NCBI GenBank assembly: GCA_032622095.1 | Contig: CP136067.1 | Location: 137,147,990 to 137,211,989, forward strand | Source: Siphonodentalium dalli | Lineage: Eukaryota; Mollusca; Scaphopoda; Gadilida; Siphonodentaliidae | DNA length: 64,000 bases | Direction: 5' to 3' | Shown here: one piece after another, positions 12,218 to 22,733 of the stretch | How positions within the stretch are numbered: position 1 is the stretch's first letter | Layout of the letters: every line of letters begins with the position of its first letter | Program-made: the position numbers and the translations under genes | Notes under the pieces: model-generated | Seen by the model: the letters and a program-made list of their open reading frames with translations, nothing else | Told to the model about the DNA's origin: nothing | Databases searched by the model: none

Positions 12218-12697
12218 AGGTACTCAACCCGTAAAGAGGGTCCCCATCTCAACAGATTCCAACAACAACAATCCGATCAGAGGGTCCTATATTACTATTT
12301 CTTTGGCTTTGGGGGTAAAAAATATTTGATTCGAGTCGAGGAACCCATCAAACAAAGCTCAGAGTTATTAGATATTGATTTTTGAAAATTCTTATGTTCT
12401 CGAGATGAGTACCAATAACTGCCGTCAATTTGGTAACATGCTCGAGATTTTACGCCAAAATTATATTCAAACAGACAAGGATGGATAACTCTATGATCAA
12501 GTGGGTAATAACAACGAATTTTTTACTGTCTTCTGGGCCAGAAACAATTCCCGATAATGAAAAATAATAGATTTCTAAAATCGATATCTAACAAATCTGA
12601 GCTTTGATGGGTGACTTCGTCGACTCGAATCAAATATTTTTGACCCCCGAAGCCATTGAAATAGTAATTGAGAGGAGTTTTATCGGGTTGAGTACCT
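12218..12697. mobile_element. TTAA-flanked palindromic MITE (AGGTACTCAA ends)
   Basis: The ends are AGGTACTCAA and TTGAGTACCT, flanked by TTAA on both sides. The opposite F3 arm (about 16,066-16,076) carries a single TTAA, so the TSD is demonstrated. A second copy lies at 26,633-27,025. The TTAA target resembles piggyBac or Kolobok, but the tip does not have the piggyBac CCCT start. Confidence 0.85.
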
Positions 12698-12787
12698 TTA
12701 AAGGACTCTTAGTTGCAATTAAGACCCTCGCAATAAATGCTTCAAAAAACGCTCTTTATTGACTACCCTATACATGTTCTATGTATA

Positions 12788-13183
12788 CTATAGGGCGACT
12801 GTATATACACAGACGGTATAGATAACTTTTAAGAGTGTTAACAATAATTTATTAGAACGAAAAAACAGAACGTCACATTTACAATGTATACATAGAAAAA
12901 TAACAAATAGTTCAAATGGCGATATGATAACAAGCAATAAGCCTATGGCTTTTATAAAAATCCTTTCCTCTAGAAATGTTACCCCGAGTGTCAATAGAGA
13001 CAGCTGCATGGTAAAGAAAGCGGGGATTTGAATATAGTTATGTTTTCTCAGGTTTTTTGTGAAGTAGGTTAAGCGAGTGCGGGGTTGAGAAGGGTTGGGT
13101 GTGATTGAGAAGATAATGGAGTAGGTAGGAAAAACAATGAAACAGGAAGGAAAAAATGTGTGGTAAATGGTGCATACAAGCAT
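12788..13183 (-). CDS. Hypothetical 131-codon frame in F3 spacer
   Basis: An ATG-started frame of 131 codons, strongly hydrophobic with two or three stretches that could span a membrane (around residues 60-75 and 85-105). There is no recognised family, neighbouring exons or codon signal. It lies inside a transposon in AT-rich DNA, where such frames arise by chance, so I rate it as probably non-coding. Confidence 0.12.
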   Translation of the reverse strand: MLVCTIYHTFFPSCFIVFPTYSIIFSITPNPSQPRTRLTYFTKNLRKHNYIQIPAFFTMQLSLLTLGVTFLEERIFIKAIGLLLVIISPFELFVIFLCIHCKCDVLFFRSNKLLLTLLKVIYTVCVYTVAL

Positions 13184-13972
13184 ACATGTATATAGTCGAA
13201 ATTTTAAATTATGGTAGTGTCCAACATAGAAACGGAATTAGAAATCAAATATGTCTCAGCACTCAGAAGATGTGATATAATGAAACTAGATAATTGTTAT
13301 ATGCTGGTAGCGTGTATCAATAAAGTAAATAAAATTAGTAAATACAATCAGTTTTAAGTGCATCAATATGCCAAGGTCATCACTGATTTCATTTAATAAA
13401 ATTTAACAAAGCATATTTGGATTTTATGCCCAGTGTTGTCAATGCATGTCGCTCTACAAGAACGATGTCGTGTATTTGATTTAAATAAAGTTTTCATACT
13501 AGTATATGGTCATATATGTATGTTTATTTTAGTTGATGAGACGGTGCAAAGTGTACAATAGAAAGCGTTGCAGACATTACGATTGTTCTTTTCATGGACC
13601 AAGGATTTTATGGAGACAGCTTTTGTATTTGCTAGAAAGTGTTGTTACGCCCCCCCCCCCCCCATGCGTAATGGTATTTATATGGCCGGGCACAGTACTT
13701 GGTACACACGCATGAATACCAGCATCCCATCTGTGACTCAGCTATGGTATATATGACTACATCTACAACCCTTCCATTCTGACGATGAACTTGGATGGAA
13801 TGGCATGTTGACACAGGAGAGTGTTCCGTTGATTATTTCTGTAAAATATGAATCCGACTTCTAAGCACTTACGTGCACTGATCTGAACCATAGCAGAGTA
13901 TCTCCTGGCATTCATGTTTCTTTTGTTATTGGTAGAGTTTAATTTCCTAGTTCGTTGCTTGTATAGCTTGCC

Positions 13973-14033
13973 CTCTGCGTCTCCATTTTCCCCAATGCTT
14001 ATGGGGTCACCTCCATGGTGATGAGGCGGAGAG
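13973..14033 (+). ncRNA. Candidate structured module, variant A (three-way junction)
   Basis: An 11-bp outer stem (CTCTGCGTCTC with GAGGCGGAGAG, one G-G mismatch, one G-T pair) encloses two 5-bp hairpins. These are CCCCA/TGGGG with a 7-nt loop ATGCTTA, and TCACC/GGTGA with loop TCCAT. Compared with variant B it differs at six positions: two complete base-pair swaps and two loop changes. The strand is not determined. It could be RNA, cruciform DNA or chance; expression is unknown. Confidence 0.45.
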
Positions 14034-14106
14034 AGGTCAGCTCTCTGTGTCCATTTTGTTTGTTTGACATAGTTTATATTTCGAAAACAGTGCTTCTATA
14101 ACTTGC

Positions 14107-14167
14107 CCCTGCGTCTCCATTTTCCCCAATGATTATGGGGTCGCCTCTATGGCGATGAGGCGGAGGG
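14107..14167 (+). ncRNA. Candidate structured module, variant B
   Basis: The fold is the same as in variant A. The second outer pair is C-G instead of T-A. The third pair of the second hairpin is G-C instead of A-T (TCGCC/GGCGA). The loops read ATGATTA and TCTAT. Confidence 0.45.
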
Positions 14168-14243
14168 GGTCATTCTGAATATTCATGTTTCTTTTGTTAT
14201 TGGTAGAGTTTAATTTCCTAGTTCGTTGCTTGTATAGCTTGCC

Positions 14244-14304
14244 CTCTGCGTCTCCATTTTCCCCAATGCTTATGGGGTCACCTCCATGGTGATGAGGCGG
14301 AGAG
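14244..14304 (+). ncRNA. Candidate structured module, variant A, second copy
   Basis: Repeats the module at 13,973-14,033 exactly one 271-bp period later, with the same fold. Confidence 0.4.
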
Positions 14305-14377
14305 AGGTCAGCTCTCTGTGTCCATTTTGTTTGTTTGACATAGTTTATATTTCGATAACAGTGCTTCTATAACTTGC

Positions 14378-14417
14378 CCCTGCGTCTCCATTTTCCCCAA
14401 TGATTATGGAGTCGCAT
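14378..14417 (+). ncRNA. Truncated module, variant B, second copy
   Basis: Starts with the variant B 5' stem and first hairpin (one change, TGGAG for TGGGG) and then diverges, so the closing strand is missing. Confidence 0.35.
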
Positions 14418-14436
14418 CTATCTCATTGTTTCATAC

Positions 14437-15085
14437 CGTACTATGCTATCATGTGTGCTAATCATTTCTGCTTTATTTCAGCTGCGTTGTAATGACGATA
14501 TTGTACATAAGATACTTTTACTATGTGATAACATCTCGAAGCTTTTCTAAATTTCACCTGCCAATTTTGCGTTCGGTATCAATGCACAATAATTAGTCTT
14601 TTAAAATTAATGACTTTACTGGATTTTAAGTGATATTTTCATATAGAAGATCAGCTATTTTCTTTATTGAACGTAATTTTTTTTTACCGCCATCCATGTG
14701 AATTGAAAATGATGGGACGAGGGGTATAGCGATGAATCTCATCTGTTCATATCATATCCCTATCTTAGTGCTTATGTCAAATTCATTTTATATGTGATTC
14801 GGACTTGATAACAGGTATTCAGTTCATAATATGCTATCACATGTGCTAATCATGTCTGCTTTTTTCCAGCTGCGTTGTAAATAAACTATTGTACAAAAAC
14901 AAATTTTTACTATGAGATGACATCTCAAACATGCTAGATATGTAATTTTCTAAATTTGACCTGTTAATTTTCCGCACAATAATGGATACTATTTTTGAAA
15001 TGTATTATTTTAAGGATTACTCCATATGGAAGTTATCTGTTATTTTCCTTTATTAAATTTTTTTTTCCGTCAAAATTTGTAATTA
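14437..15085 (+). repeat. Diverged direct duplication in F3 spacer (period about 383 bp)
   Basis: TATGCTATCATGTGTGCTAA at 14,440 recurs as TATGCTATCACATGTGCTAA at about 14,829. Both are followed by CAGCTGCGTTGTAA and a TTTATTAAA/poly-T tract. AT-rich; no gene seen. Confidence 0.6.
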
Positions 15086-15995
15086 TGTGAGAATCGCACT
15101 CAAATCGGTCATCGTGAGTTAAATTTGGCTGCATCGCGTACTAGGTCTAGCAGTTGTAAATATATTGGATTATGAACTAATAAAGATGTTATGTAAATAC
15201 ATATAAATTATCCATTACGTTCCATATACGGATCAATGTTTACTCAGACGTTGTTCCTGCATTACTGCATCAAATTGCAGGCACCAGACATGGCAAACAA
15301 TGGCCATATTTGTTGCAAACCAGCCTTGTCGTAAGATGAGCCGGTCCCAAGCCCGGAAAATGGCGAGGGCAACACAATTCATAAATCGCCAAAACAAATG
15401 AAGGGTAACCTGAATAGGACCCATAAATAAAAAGTCCCAAAGGGCAGAGTCACACACTCCCCTTCAATGTGGGTAATTGTGCCGAGCCTCAACTGATCGA
15501 GCTCGAGTGCTAAAATAAGTGCAAAATAGCACAAGCACTTTAAAGTTTAAAACATTTTAGCACGTTGTGCTATAACCAAATATGTGTGCATGTGTGTACC
15601 ATGTGTGCACTAAGTGCAACGTCTAGGCACTAGACAAAAAACTTTAAAGCTGCCAGACCATGTCTGCCGGTCCAAAGCCCGGATAAAAGCTGATGGGAGT
15701 TTTTTTTCTATACGAAATCTGCTATAGCAAAAAAAGATATTTAATTTAATAAACGTGTTCACACGAAGAAGACATTCAACCCGAGAAATAACATATGTAT
15801 TTGTTCTTGCGATTAGTTAAGTATATTTCAATTAAAATATATCTATCGATGTCTATATACTATACTGTTTCAAGTATTATAACGCGTTATTTAATGCATA
15901 TATGGTAATTTATAAGCTTGTTCTCAGTTGCCCTCGGTAAAGACGCACACCCTTGAGATGGGTAAATGCGCGAAGTCTCACAACTCTCCTTTAAT
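15086..15995. other. Remainder of F3 spacer, no gene recognised
   Basis: A minus-strand frame of 74 codons at 15,233-15,457 is rich in W and F and matches nothing I know. The phrases CCGGTCC(A)AAGCCCGG at about 15,340 and 15,669 form a small repeat around it. Confidence 0.4.
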
Positions 15996-17486
15996 TATAG
16001 GGTAGTCAATAAAGAGCGTTTGTTGAAGCATTTATTGCGATGGTCTTAATTGCAACTAAGAGTCCTTTAACATCATGCCTCCATTTAAAAAAAAAATGGT
16101 AATTTGTTTACTTAGAAGCCACAACATGCATGTTAGATTTGACAATTCCAATTTACAAAAATATTCATGATGCATAATGCCCCATTATCATTATGTGTGT
16201 ACAGTCTGTCAGGATGACTGAGGTGTCACTGGCTTTAAAGATTATCCCGCACGAAGAGCTGTGTTAATTTTCTATTGTTTATGGTGTTCATTAATTTGCT
16301 TCAGATACTAATGAAATAATGCGGTTAAGCTGATAATCTGAAATTCAGTGATTTCATTGGCCTTAGCACAGTGTGGTGCGAACACATCTCATCTTTGGTC
16401 GCCAAAAAAACTAAACTAAACAAAACACAAGGCAAAGATGGCATGTATTCCAATAAAATGTGTGCGCGCAGTGTTCGTGATATACGAGAGACTACACAAT
16501 CATGGATTTAATTAAAATTCGAGTTTCACACGTAAGTGTTTATATAAGTCTATACAAAAAAAATTGGGTATTATTTCCAACAGTCTGACCATTGACATAT
16601 TCATGCGTTCAAACCAGTTAATCTATTTTGTAACTTGGCTTTTAGTCGCCGGGCTCCGGCATCTGGGCTTTTAGTCACAACTGAAGTGCGAATATTTTGG
16701 AGCGAATTTCTGCAACAATTTCACCGCGTGGTGGACCCATTTGGAAAAAAATACATTCCCTGTGTCTAATCCTACATTTTGATATACTATACGCCCCATT
16801 ATATTGAATATACCAGCTGAAATCGATCGTGTAAATGTAAACATCGAGTCTATTTTTAGCTGTTTTATCGGCGCTTGTTTGCGTTTCGCTATTACAGTTT
16901 TCGCACTAAAACAGCCATATTGTAGATAAAAACGAGTGCACAGTATTCCACTGCGTTATTTGATACCTAAAACTTGGTGTTTGCTAGCGTATTCGTCGAG
17001 AAATCTAAATTCTAAACATTAATGTCGAACGCAGTTTTTCGTGTTTGTGGCATTTTATGTTAGGTCAGTTTTCGACCGAATAATGCAACTTCCGGTGTCC
17101 GTTCAGTGGCGGGGTTAATATGTGTGGATAGGGCGAATATCGGCCTTTCGTTAGACACCAAAATGAGCGCCCTACGCCCTGTATTCCTCGAGATATCGGC
17201 CGTTCCACGCAATTTGAAATTCTGTTCCGCAGATTGCCATGCTATCCCAAATTTCACCCCATGTTAGGTCAGTTTTCGATCAAATAATGCAACTTCTGGT
17301 GTCCGGTCAGTGGCGGGGTTAAAATGTGTGGATAGAGCGAATGTGGGCCTTTCGTTAGACACCAACATGAGCGCCCTACGCCCTGTATTCCTCGAGATAT
17401 CGGCCGTTCCACGCAATTTGAAATTCTGTTCCGCAGATTGTCGTTCTATTCCATATTCCATCCCATTCCGCAGATTGTCATGTCCC
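15996..17486 (-). repeat. F3 right arm (intact, lacks the MITE)
   Basis: Reverse complement of 10,807-12,772 without the 480-bp MITE. It holds the other two 65-codon frames at 17,060-17,257 and 17,264-17,461. Confidence 0.85.
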
Positions 17487-17494
17487 GTATTCTG

Positions 17495-19722
17495 CTCGTT
17501 TACAACAATGCCAGAAAGCTTTCAAATCATGACAAAAAGCCCCAGTGCCATTGCGATAACAGGTTACACATCGTGTGCGCTTGTGATGAAATAAAGCGCC
17601 AGTGCGTAGGTGTCATGGAATCGTAATTGACTTATTTTTGGCAGGATAATCATCATTCTGACAACCGAAAACTACAGAAGGTGGTGTGCGCTTTCATCAG
17701 AGTCATTTTCTTCAATTAGCTTGTGTTTTATGTTGTAATTAATATTATATATCATTTATATTATAAATATCCGAATACGAATGTAATTTTGACAATTAAG
17801 AATTTCGTAATACAAATGATACGAATGTAATTACGATAATTAGACATTAGTATATATAATAATTATAATTACTATAATATAATAATCATATTCATATCAT
17901 TTGCAGTGCATTCTTCACAGAGCCATACAACCATATATATAGTGGTGATATGGCTTCGTTAGTACGAATGTAATGATGATTATTAGACATTTGTTTTAGT
18001 TGGGAATACGTTGAACTCGTATCGATGTGTTGCTTCAGTAAAGCAAACACTGTACTCATCACACCTTGATGCAGGATTGGGAGTTTCAGGGACATGACTA
18101 GAGGTCTTGGTTTGGGTGGGTGTCAAACTTCGAATTTCCAACTGTATCCCCCACTTTGGAGCACATTTTTTCTCAACTTAATACTTTCCTTTTGCACATT
18201 CTTGAGCTTGAATATTCTGACTGTTACCTGAAACAGGTCTGTAACTGGTTGGAACTCCAACGATATACCCCCATATATTTGAAAGTATCTGAAATATATG
18301 TTGTAAATATGAATGTCTTTCAACTCCGGGTGGAGTGCAAATCACAGGGGTCCGGGAATATATATGATTTTAATTTATTATAGTATTTTGAGAAAATAAT
18401 ATGATAAATTAAAACAAAAAATCCTGGACCCCTGCATTGCAAATTGCGTTGCCCAATATTGCCCACCCGCAATGAAGACACTCTACCCAGAATTATACCT
18501 GATTATCTTGCGTTTATTAATTATTATTTCATTATTGTCATTTCAGGTGTATGCGGGTATGGAAGGGTCGCTTATATCAATGGAGGATTCAATTCAAATT
18601 CAAATTGTGCCGAATTGCACCGCGGCCATTTTCTTGTTTTTCTCGGCAGTGATAACACCTTGTTGTTTCTGAAAAGTTATAAAATGCATCCATAATTGCA
18701 TGTATTTGGCATTATTTTTTGCAATTAGTTGATTATAATAACTAAAGCGTCTTTTGAGAAATGTTTTTGTTGTTGTTGGAATCTGATTATAAGAGGGCCA
18801 CCTGATCAGATTGTCTGTCTTTAATAGGTCATGCATGCCGTTTTCGTGCCATTTATATATAATGGCACATCCATATGATGTTATGACTTACACAAGCCGC
18901 ATATCGACAATTATTTTGCAAGATTAATTATTCGAATACATGCATGTAATGGTCAATCTCTCACATCGTAATATGCATACATGATCAACCCACTATTCGA
19001 AATCAATTAGGCTGACAACAAACGAACAGTTTAAATATATCCGTACAAATACTTGTGAATCACACAGGACTGCATGTACATTCAAATACATATCGATTGG
19101 AGTATATACTAGGATATACTATTGGTATATATAACTGATAATTCACGGAAACACCACACGATAATGGTCATGTTCTAGACTCCAATAATGCCAATGTGAT
19201 TGAAATAATAAATACGAACTTGTTTCGATCGTTTTCACCTCTACAATTCCCTAAATCTATTTTTAAATGCGCACTGGAGCCCACCAATCCCGGCGGTCTA
19301 CGCACTGGCGCTTATGGAAATACGAACTGGAGCGTCCACGTGGTGGTGTTAAAATGCATTTTTCTCAGTATTTAATTGTTTGAGACACCAAAGCCAACAA
19401 CAATCGCACGGCGGAGATGTTTGTTATAGCAATTGATACGGGACATTATTCAGATTATTTCATTTTCATACACAAAATATCATGTTATTAAGAATTTTCT
19501 AGTTACACAATCGGGTTTTGAAGTGATAAATCAGCTGCGTTTGCGTGGTATGGAAATGTGTTATAATAAATGCGATATGTAAATCACAGTTGAAGCATGT
19601 TGGTCATTTGTGACCGACGTTCCATAGAATAATGTTGTTTATAGATATAATACGTAGCATATTGAATACTTCAGTTTCCTTTTTCACAAAATAATCACAG
19701 ACGCACCGTCGCATTGTAAACT
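17495..19722. other. F2 internal segment, no gene recognised
   Basis: AT-rich DNA with TACGAATGTAAT-type short repeats around 17,776-17,975, and inverted GCGCACTGGAGC motifs at about 19,270-19,335. Frames are below 90 codons and none resembles a transposase. Confidence 0.5.
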
Positions 19723-19781
19723 GCGCACTGGAGCTTTTATCACAAGCGAACCGCTTCCCATGGAGCAGCTTACCCCCAGTG
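19723..19781 (-). repeat. F2 right terminal inverted repeat
   Basis: Ends GCTTACCCCCAGTG and pairs with 10,411-10,469. Confidence 0.85.
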
Positions 19782-21074
19782 ACATTGGAACTAATATATG
19801 GCTTATATTATGTACCGTTTCGTTTAATAATAACTTTATACAAATCAATATTATGACATTAGTATGTGATAATATCGGCTTCTTTTCAATTTCTGCCCGC
19901 CAGTTTGGCCGCCATATTGACTGTGGGTATTACTTGCCAAACCCTAATGGATAATTCATACATATCAACATGTAATGGTGGGTAGAAATCGCGAAACAAT
20001 AACGCCCATCCTAAGAAAGTAAAGGAATGTAGGCATGTTTTCAAATTTCGGTCGCCATTTTGGCCGCCATCTTTGATTTGGAAAACCTTTTCTTGCATGA
20101 GATGTAAGGTAATTACTTCACCTCAGTATTTCCAACTCAACTGTACGCATGGATGGAGTTGTCTCGACAACAATGCCCAATGATGTGAATATGAGGGAAT
20201 TTCGATGATTTTTCAAAATATGTCCGCCATTTTGGATTTGGGGGACTTTTATTTGGATATGGTACAAGGAAAGTTCTTCGCCTAAGTGTTCCCAATTTAC
20301 AATAGTAAGCAAGTGTGGAGTTGTCATGACGATAATGCTCACTGATGTTAAAATCAGCGATTTTCGGCGATTTTTTATTTCTGGTGGCCATCTTGGATTT
20401 GGGTAATATTCCTCAACTTAGGTATCCTAAAGAGGAATCCTAGCTCGAGTATCTGCTGCAAATATATATGCATGGGTGTTGTTATAATAGCAATAACATT
20501 CATTGATTCAAAACATAACATCGCGTTATTAACGGAGATTCGGCTTTGACCTATGATACCGGCATTTGGGAAAACGTGATATCGGACAAAAATATTCCGC
20601 AATGAATGCATATTATGGTCCCCATGTGTTCGCCAATGACCCCTCTATATGATAAATGTATAACATGATGCAAAAAATCTAACATTTTCCCACAGAGACA
20701 ACCGAAAGGTGGTAACATGTCAGAAAAATAGCATATTTTCACATTTCGGCGGCCATGTTGGCCGCCATATTGGATTCTGGTGTCGGATTTTTGGCTAATT
20801 TGTAAGGGTTGTATATTAGCATAACGAATCGAGCGGAAAACAAGACCTCATGTGCTATCACCTTTACTATAATGGCGATCAAAGAGACCTGGTGCATTTT
20901 TTTTAAATGGCCGCCATGATGGACGCCATCTTGTCTGGAGTCTTTGCGGCCACTTTTTTTTCTTGTTAACAAGTGAACAAAATTAGAGGAGATCTTAAGG
21001 AAGAAAATTAGTGGGGTGAAGTTAAGTCCTGGAGGGGGGGGGGTGCAGAGGTCGACCAAATATCTCCTGGACTA
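19782..21074 (-). repeat. F1-B right arm, outer piece
   Basis: Reverse complement of about 6,759-8,100, with the ATGGCGGCC monomers, a G-run at 21,035-21,047, and the terminal AATATCTCCTGGACTA. Confidence 0.85.
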
Positions 21075-21296
21075 TAGGTCGCCTCGCATATATAAGAGAA
21101 TGCATTGGCCTAACAATTTTTTACAATTTTAATAATTTTTTCTTGTATTCTTTAACAATTTTATAATTTCACCCATACAGCGCCCCAGACAAACACGAGC
21201 AGACAACACTCTTCTATATGCTTCTATATATGTGGGGGGCTCCCTGCAGGGTAATGGATGTTTTTTATTTTATGTCCTAAAAATTGTAAGAAACAT

Positions 21297-22624
21297 TTAA
21301 AAACGAGAGGCCGATCACGATCGGCAGATGTTTAACCCATACCTTGGCGATAGTGATCAGCTATTTTCAGTTCTGACACGAAAATCCATAAGCCATAACT
21401 CTGTTTAAAATATAAAAAAATGGATCAAACCCAAATTCGAAACCTATCTGTATTTTGGGCTGAGAAATTCACATACAAAATTTACATACATCTCAATAAA
21501 ATGAGATATATCAGATGAAAGGTATTTCTGCTAAGTATAAGGAATGTTCATTTTAACCACAAAAATCCATACAAGTGAAAGGGATATAATAGGAGAATGA
21601 TTACATGAAAAATATACAAAAGCATAAAATTGATGACAAGGGTTAACAATTTTAACTCAATAAAATTAGGTACAGGTATGTCACTGGAACACTGCATTGA
21701 TATCCTAAACCAGAGAGCTGTATGGAAATACAATAAACAACAGATGGTTCTCTGTCCAATTACAGCTTCCACAGTGCCCTGACAATATGATGGCTAAAAA
21801 TAACTCTAATTTCCAATAATACAAGTTAATCTATTCTCTCTCTCTGTGCTAACTGATATCACAGGGGTTATATATCTGCTATGGTTCTACATGATAAGCA
21901 TAAAAATATCGAATCTGTTCAATCCTTAGTTAAAAAGGGCCATAACTCTGGTATAAAAAACAGGTTCTAACCCATATTCAAACTTGATCTGTATTTTGAG
22001 TTGAGAAACTCACATACCAAATTTGGTTCCTATCAGACGATAACTGGTTGAGCTATCGAAGCATGGATGAATTCTATATCAAAGGGCCATAACTCCATTA
22101 AAAATAATCTGATCAAACCCATATTCGAACTCGAATTGTATTTTAGATAGAGAAACTCACATACCAAATTTGGTTCTCATGAGATAATATTTTTTTTAGT
22201 TATCGTAGCATCCATGAATTCTAAGGCGAAAAAGGGCCATAACTCCGTAAAAAAAACTCTGATCAAACCCATATTCGAACTCGATCTGTATTTTGGGCTC
22301 TGAAACTCGCATACCAAATTTGGTTCCGATCAGATAAAAATTGTTTGAGTTATGACAGCATGCGTGAATTCGAAGTTGAAAAAGGGCCATAACTCCGTAA
22401 AAAAAACTCGGATCAAACCCATATTCGAACTCGATCTGTATTACGGTCTGAGAAACTCATATACAAAATTTAGTTCCGATCGGATAGAAAATATTTGAGT
22501 TATCGCACCATGCGTAAAGTGTCCACGGACAGACAGACAGACGGACGGACGGACGGACGGACGCACGACGAGTGGTCAATCCGGACGTCGACATTATGTT
22601 TACCATACTATGGTATGGGTAAAC
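21297..22624. mobile_element. R8: tandem-repeat element ending in GGAC microsatellite, inside R2
   Basis: Begins AACGAGAGGCCGATCACGAT with an inner hairpin (GCCGATCACGATCGGC). It contains about five monomers of about 148 bp headed by AAGGGCCATAACTC, then a (GGAC)n tract at 22,535-22,565 and the end GGTATGGGTAAACAT. That end is inverted relative to ATGTTTAACCCATACC near the start. The intact R2 copy at about 27,750-27,800 lacks it. A second copy lies at 50,275-51,500. Confidence 0.75.
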
Positions 22625-22704
22625 ATAAAAATGATAAAAAATTGTTAGGCCATATATAAGAGAATGCATTGGCACAGGGTAAACAAAATCCTGACTTACG
22701 ACAT

Positions 22705-22733
22705 GATTTGAATGTACTCTTAGTAAATATTGT
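22705..22733 (+). repeat. 29-bp direct repeat, right member
   Basis: Matches 6,642-6,670 with two mismatches. Confidence 0.7.

Larger units (their letters stand above)
10807..12772 (+). repeat. F3 left arm (contains MITE insertion)
   Basis: Pairs with 15,996-17,486. The innermost shared sequence is CTCTTTATTGACTACCCTAT. It is interrupted by the MITE at 12,218-12,697 plus one TTAA. Confidence 0.85.
13911..14417 (+). repeat. 271-bp tandem duplication in F3 spacer
   Basis: Copy 1 (13,911-14,181) and copy 2 (14,182-14,417, truncated) both begin TTCATGTTTCTTTTGTTATT. Each unit contains one A-type and one B-type 61-nt structured module. Copy 2's B module breaks off at about 14,410. Confidence 0.9.
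10807..17486. mobile_element. F3: 6.68-kb element with 1.5-kb arms and 8-bp TSD GTATTCTG
   Basis: The termini are GGGACATGAC and its reverse complement. A perfect 8-bp repeat GTATTCTG lies at 10,799-10,806 and 17,487-17,494. The arms (10,807-12,772 including a MITE, and 15,996-17,486) are nearly identical over long stretches, which suggests recent insertion or arm gene conversion. An 8-bp TSD occurs in the hAT, P and Merlin groups, but the termini do not match a signature I can name. The 3.2-kb spacer shows no transposase I can recognise. Confidence 0.85.
10411..19781. mobile_element. F2: CACTG-ended DNA transposon with 5-bp TSD ACATT
   Basis: The two ends form a TIR of about 59 bp with two mismatches, beginning CACTGGGGGTAAGCTGCTCC. 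ACATT flanks both sides (10,406-10,410 and 19,782-19,786). F1-A has one ATGTT at the equivalent point (about 5,518), an empty site. Without F3 the element is about 2.7 kb and has no recognisable transposase. CAC ends with a 5-bp TSD recall Transib/RAG-type transposons, while CACTG ends with subterminal repeats recall the CMC/EnSpm group. The family is left open. Confidence 0.8.
6759..21074. mobile_element. F1 copy B: long-inverted-repeat element with TSD TAG
   Basis: The termini are TAGTCCAGGAGATATT and its reverse complement. They are flanked by TAG at 6,756-6,758 and 21,075-21,077. The intact R2 copy at 27,466-27,920 has a single TAG at the same place (GTCGACCATAGGTCGCC), so the insertion is confirmed by an occupied/empty comparison. 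Removing the F2 insertion leaves about 4.95 kb, with arms of about 1.4-1.5 kb around a roughly 2-kb centre. A 3-bp TSD with very long arms fits several DNA-transposon groups; none is asserted. Confidence 0.85.
6671..22704. mobile_element. R2 palindromic element, split by two large insertions
   Basis: The left end starts (G)TGACCCGCCATATCAAATCC and runs into half of a palindrome (GAGTCGACC...). The other half resumes at 21,075 (TAGGTCGCCTCGCATATATAAG) and matches the intact copy at 27,466-27,920 to about 21,296. After a second insertion it continues at about 22,625-22,704, ending at CTTACGAC without the terminal GGCGGGTCA. The intact copy gives the expected layout. Confidence 0.75.

Noticed and set aside
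13973-14033. Module as a tRNA gene
   Set aside because: It has an anticodon-arm-like hairpin, but no acceptor/T-arm geometry, no TTCRANNC box, and only 61 nt.
15233-15457. 74-codon frame in F3 spacer as a transposase piece
   Set aside because: No DDE/DDD-type motif, zinc finger or similarity I can recognise.
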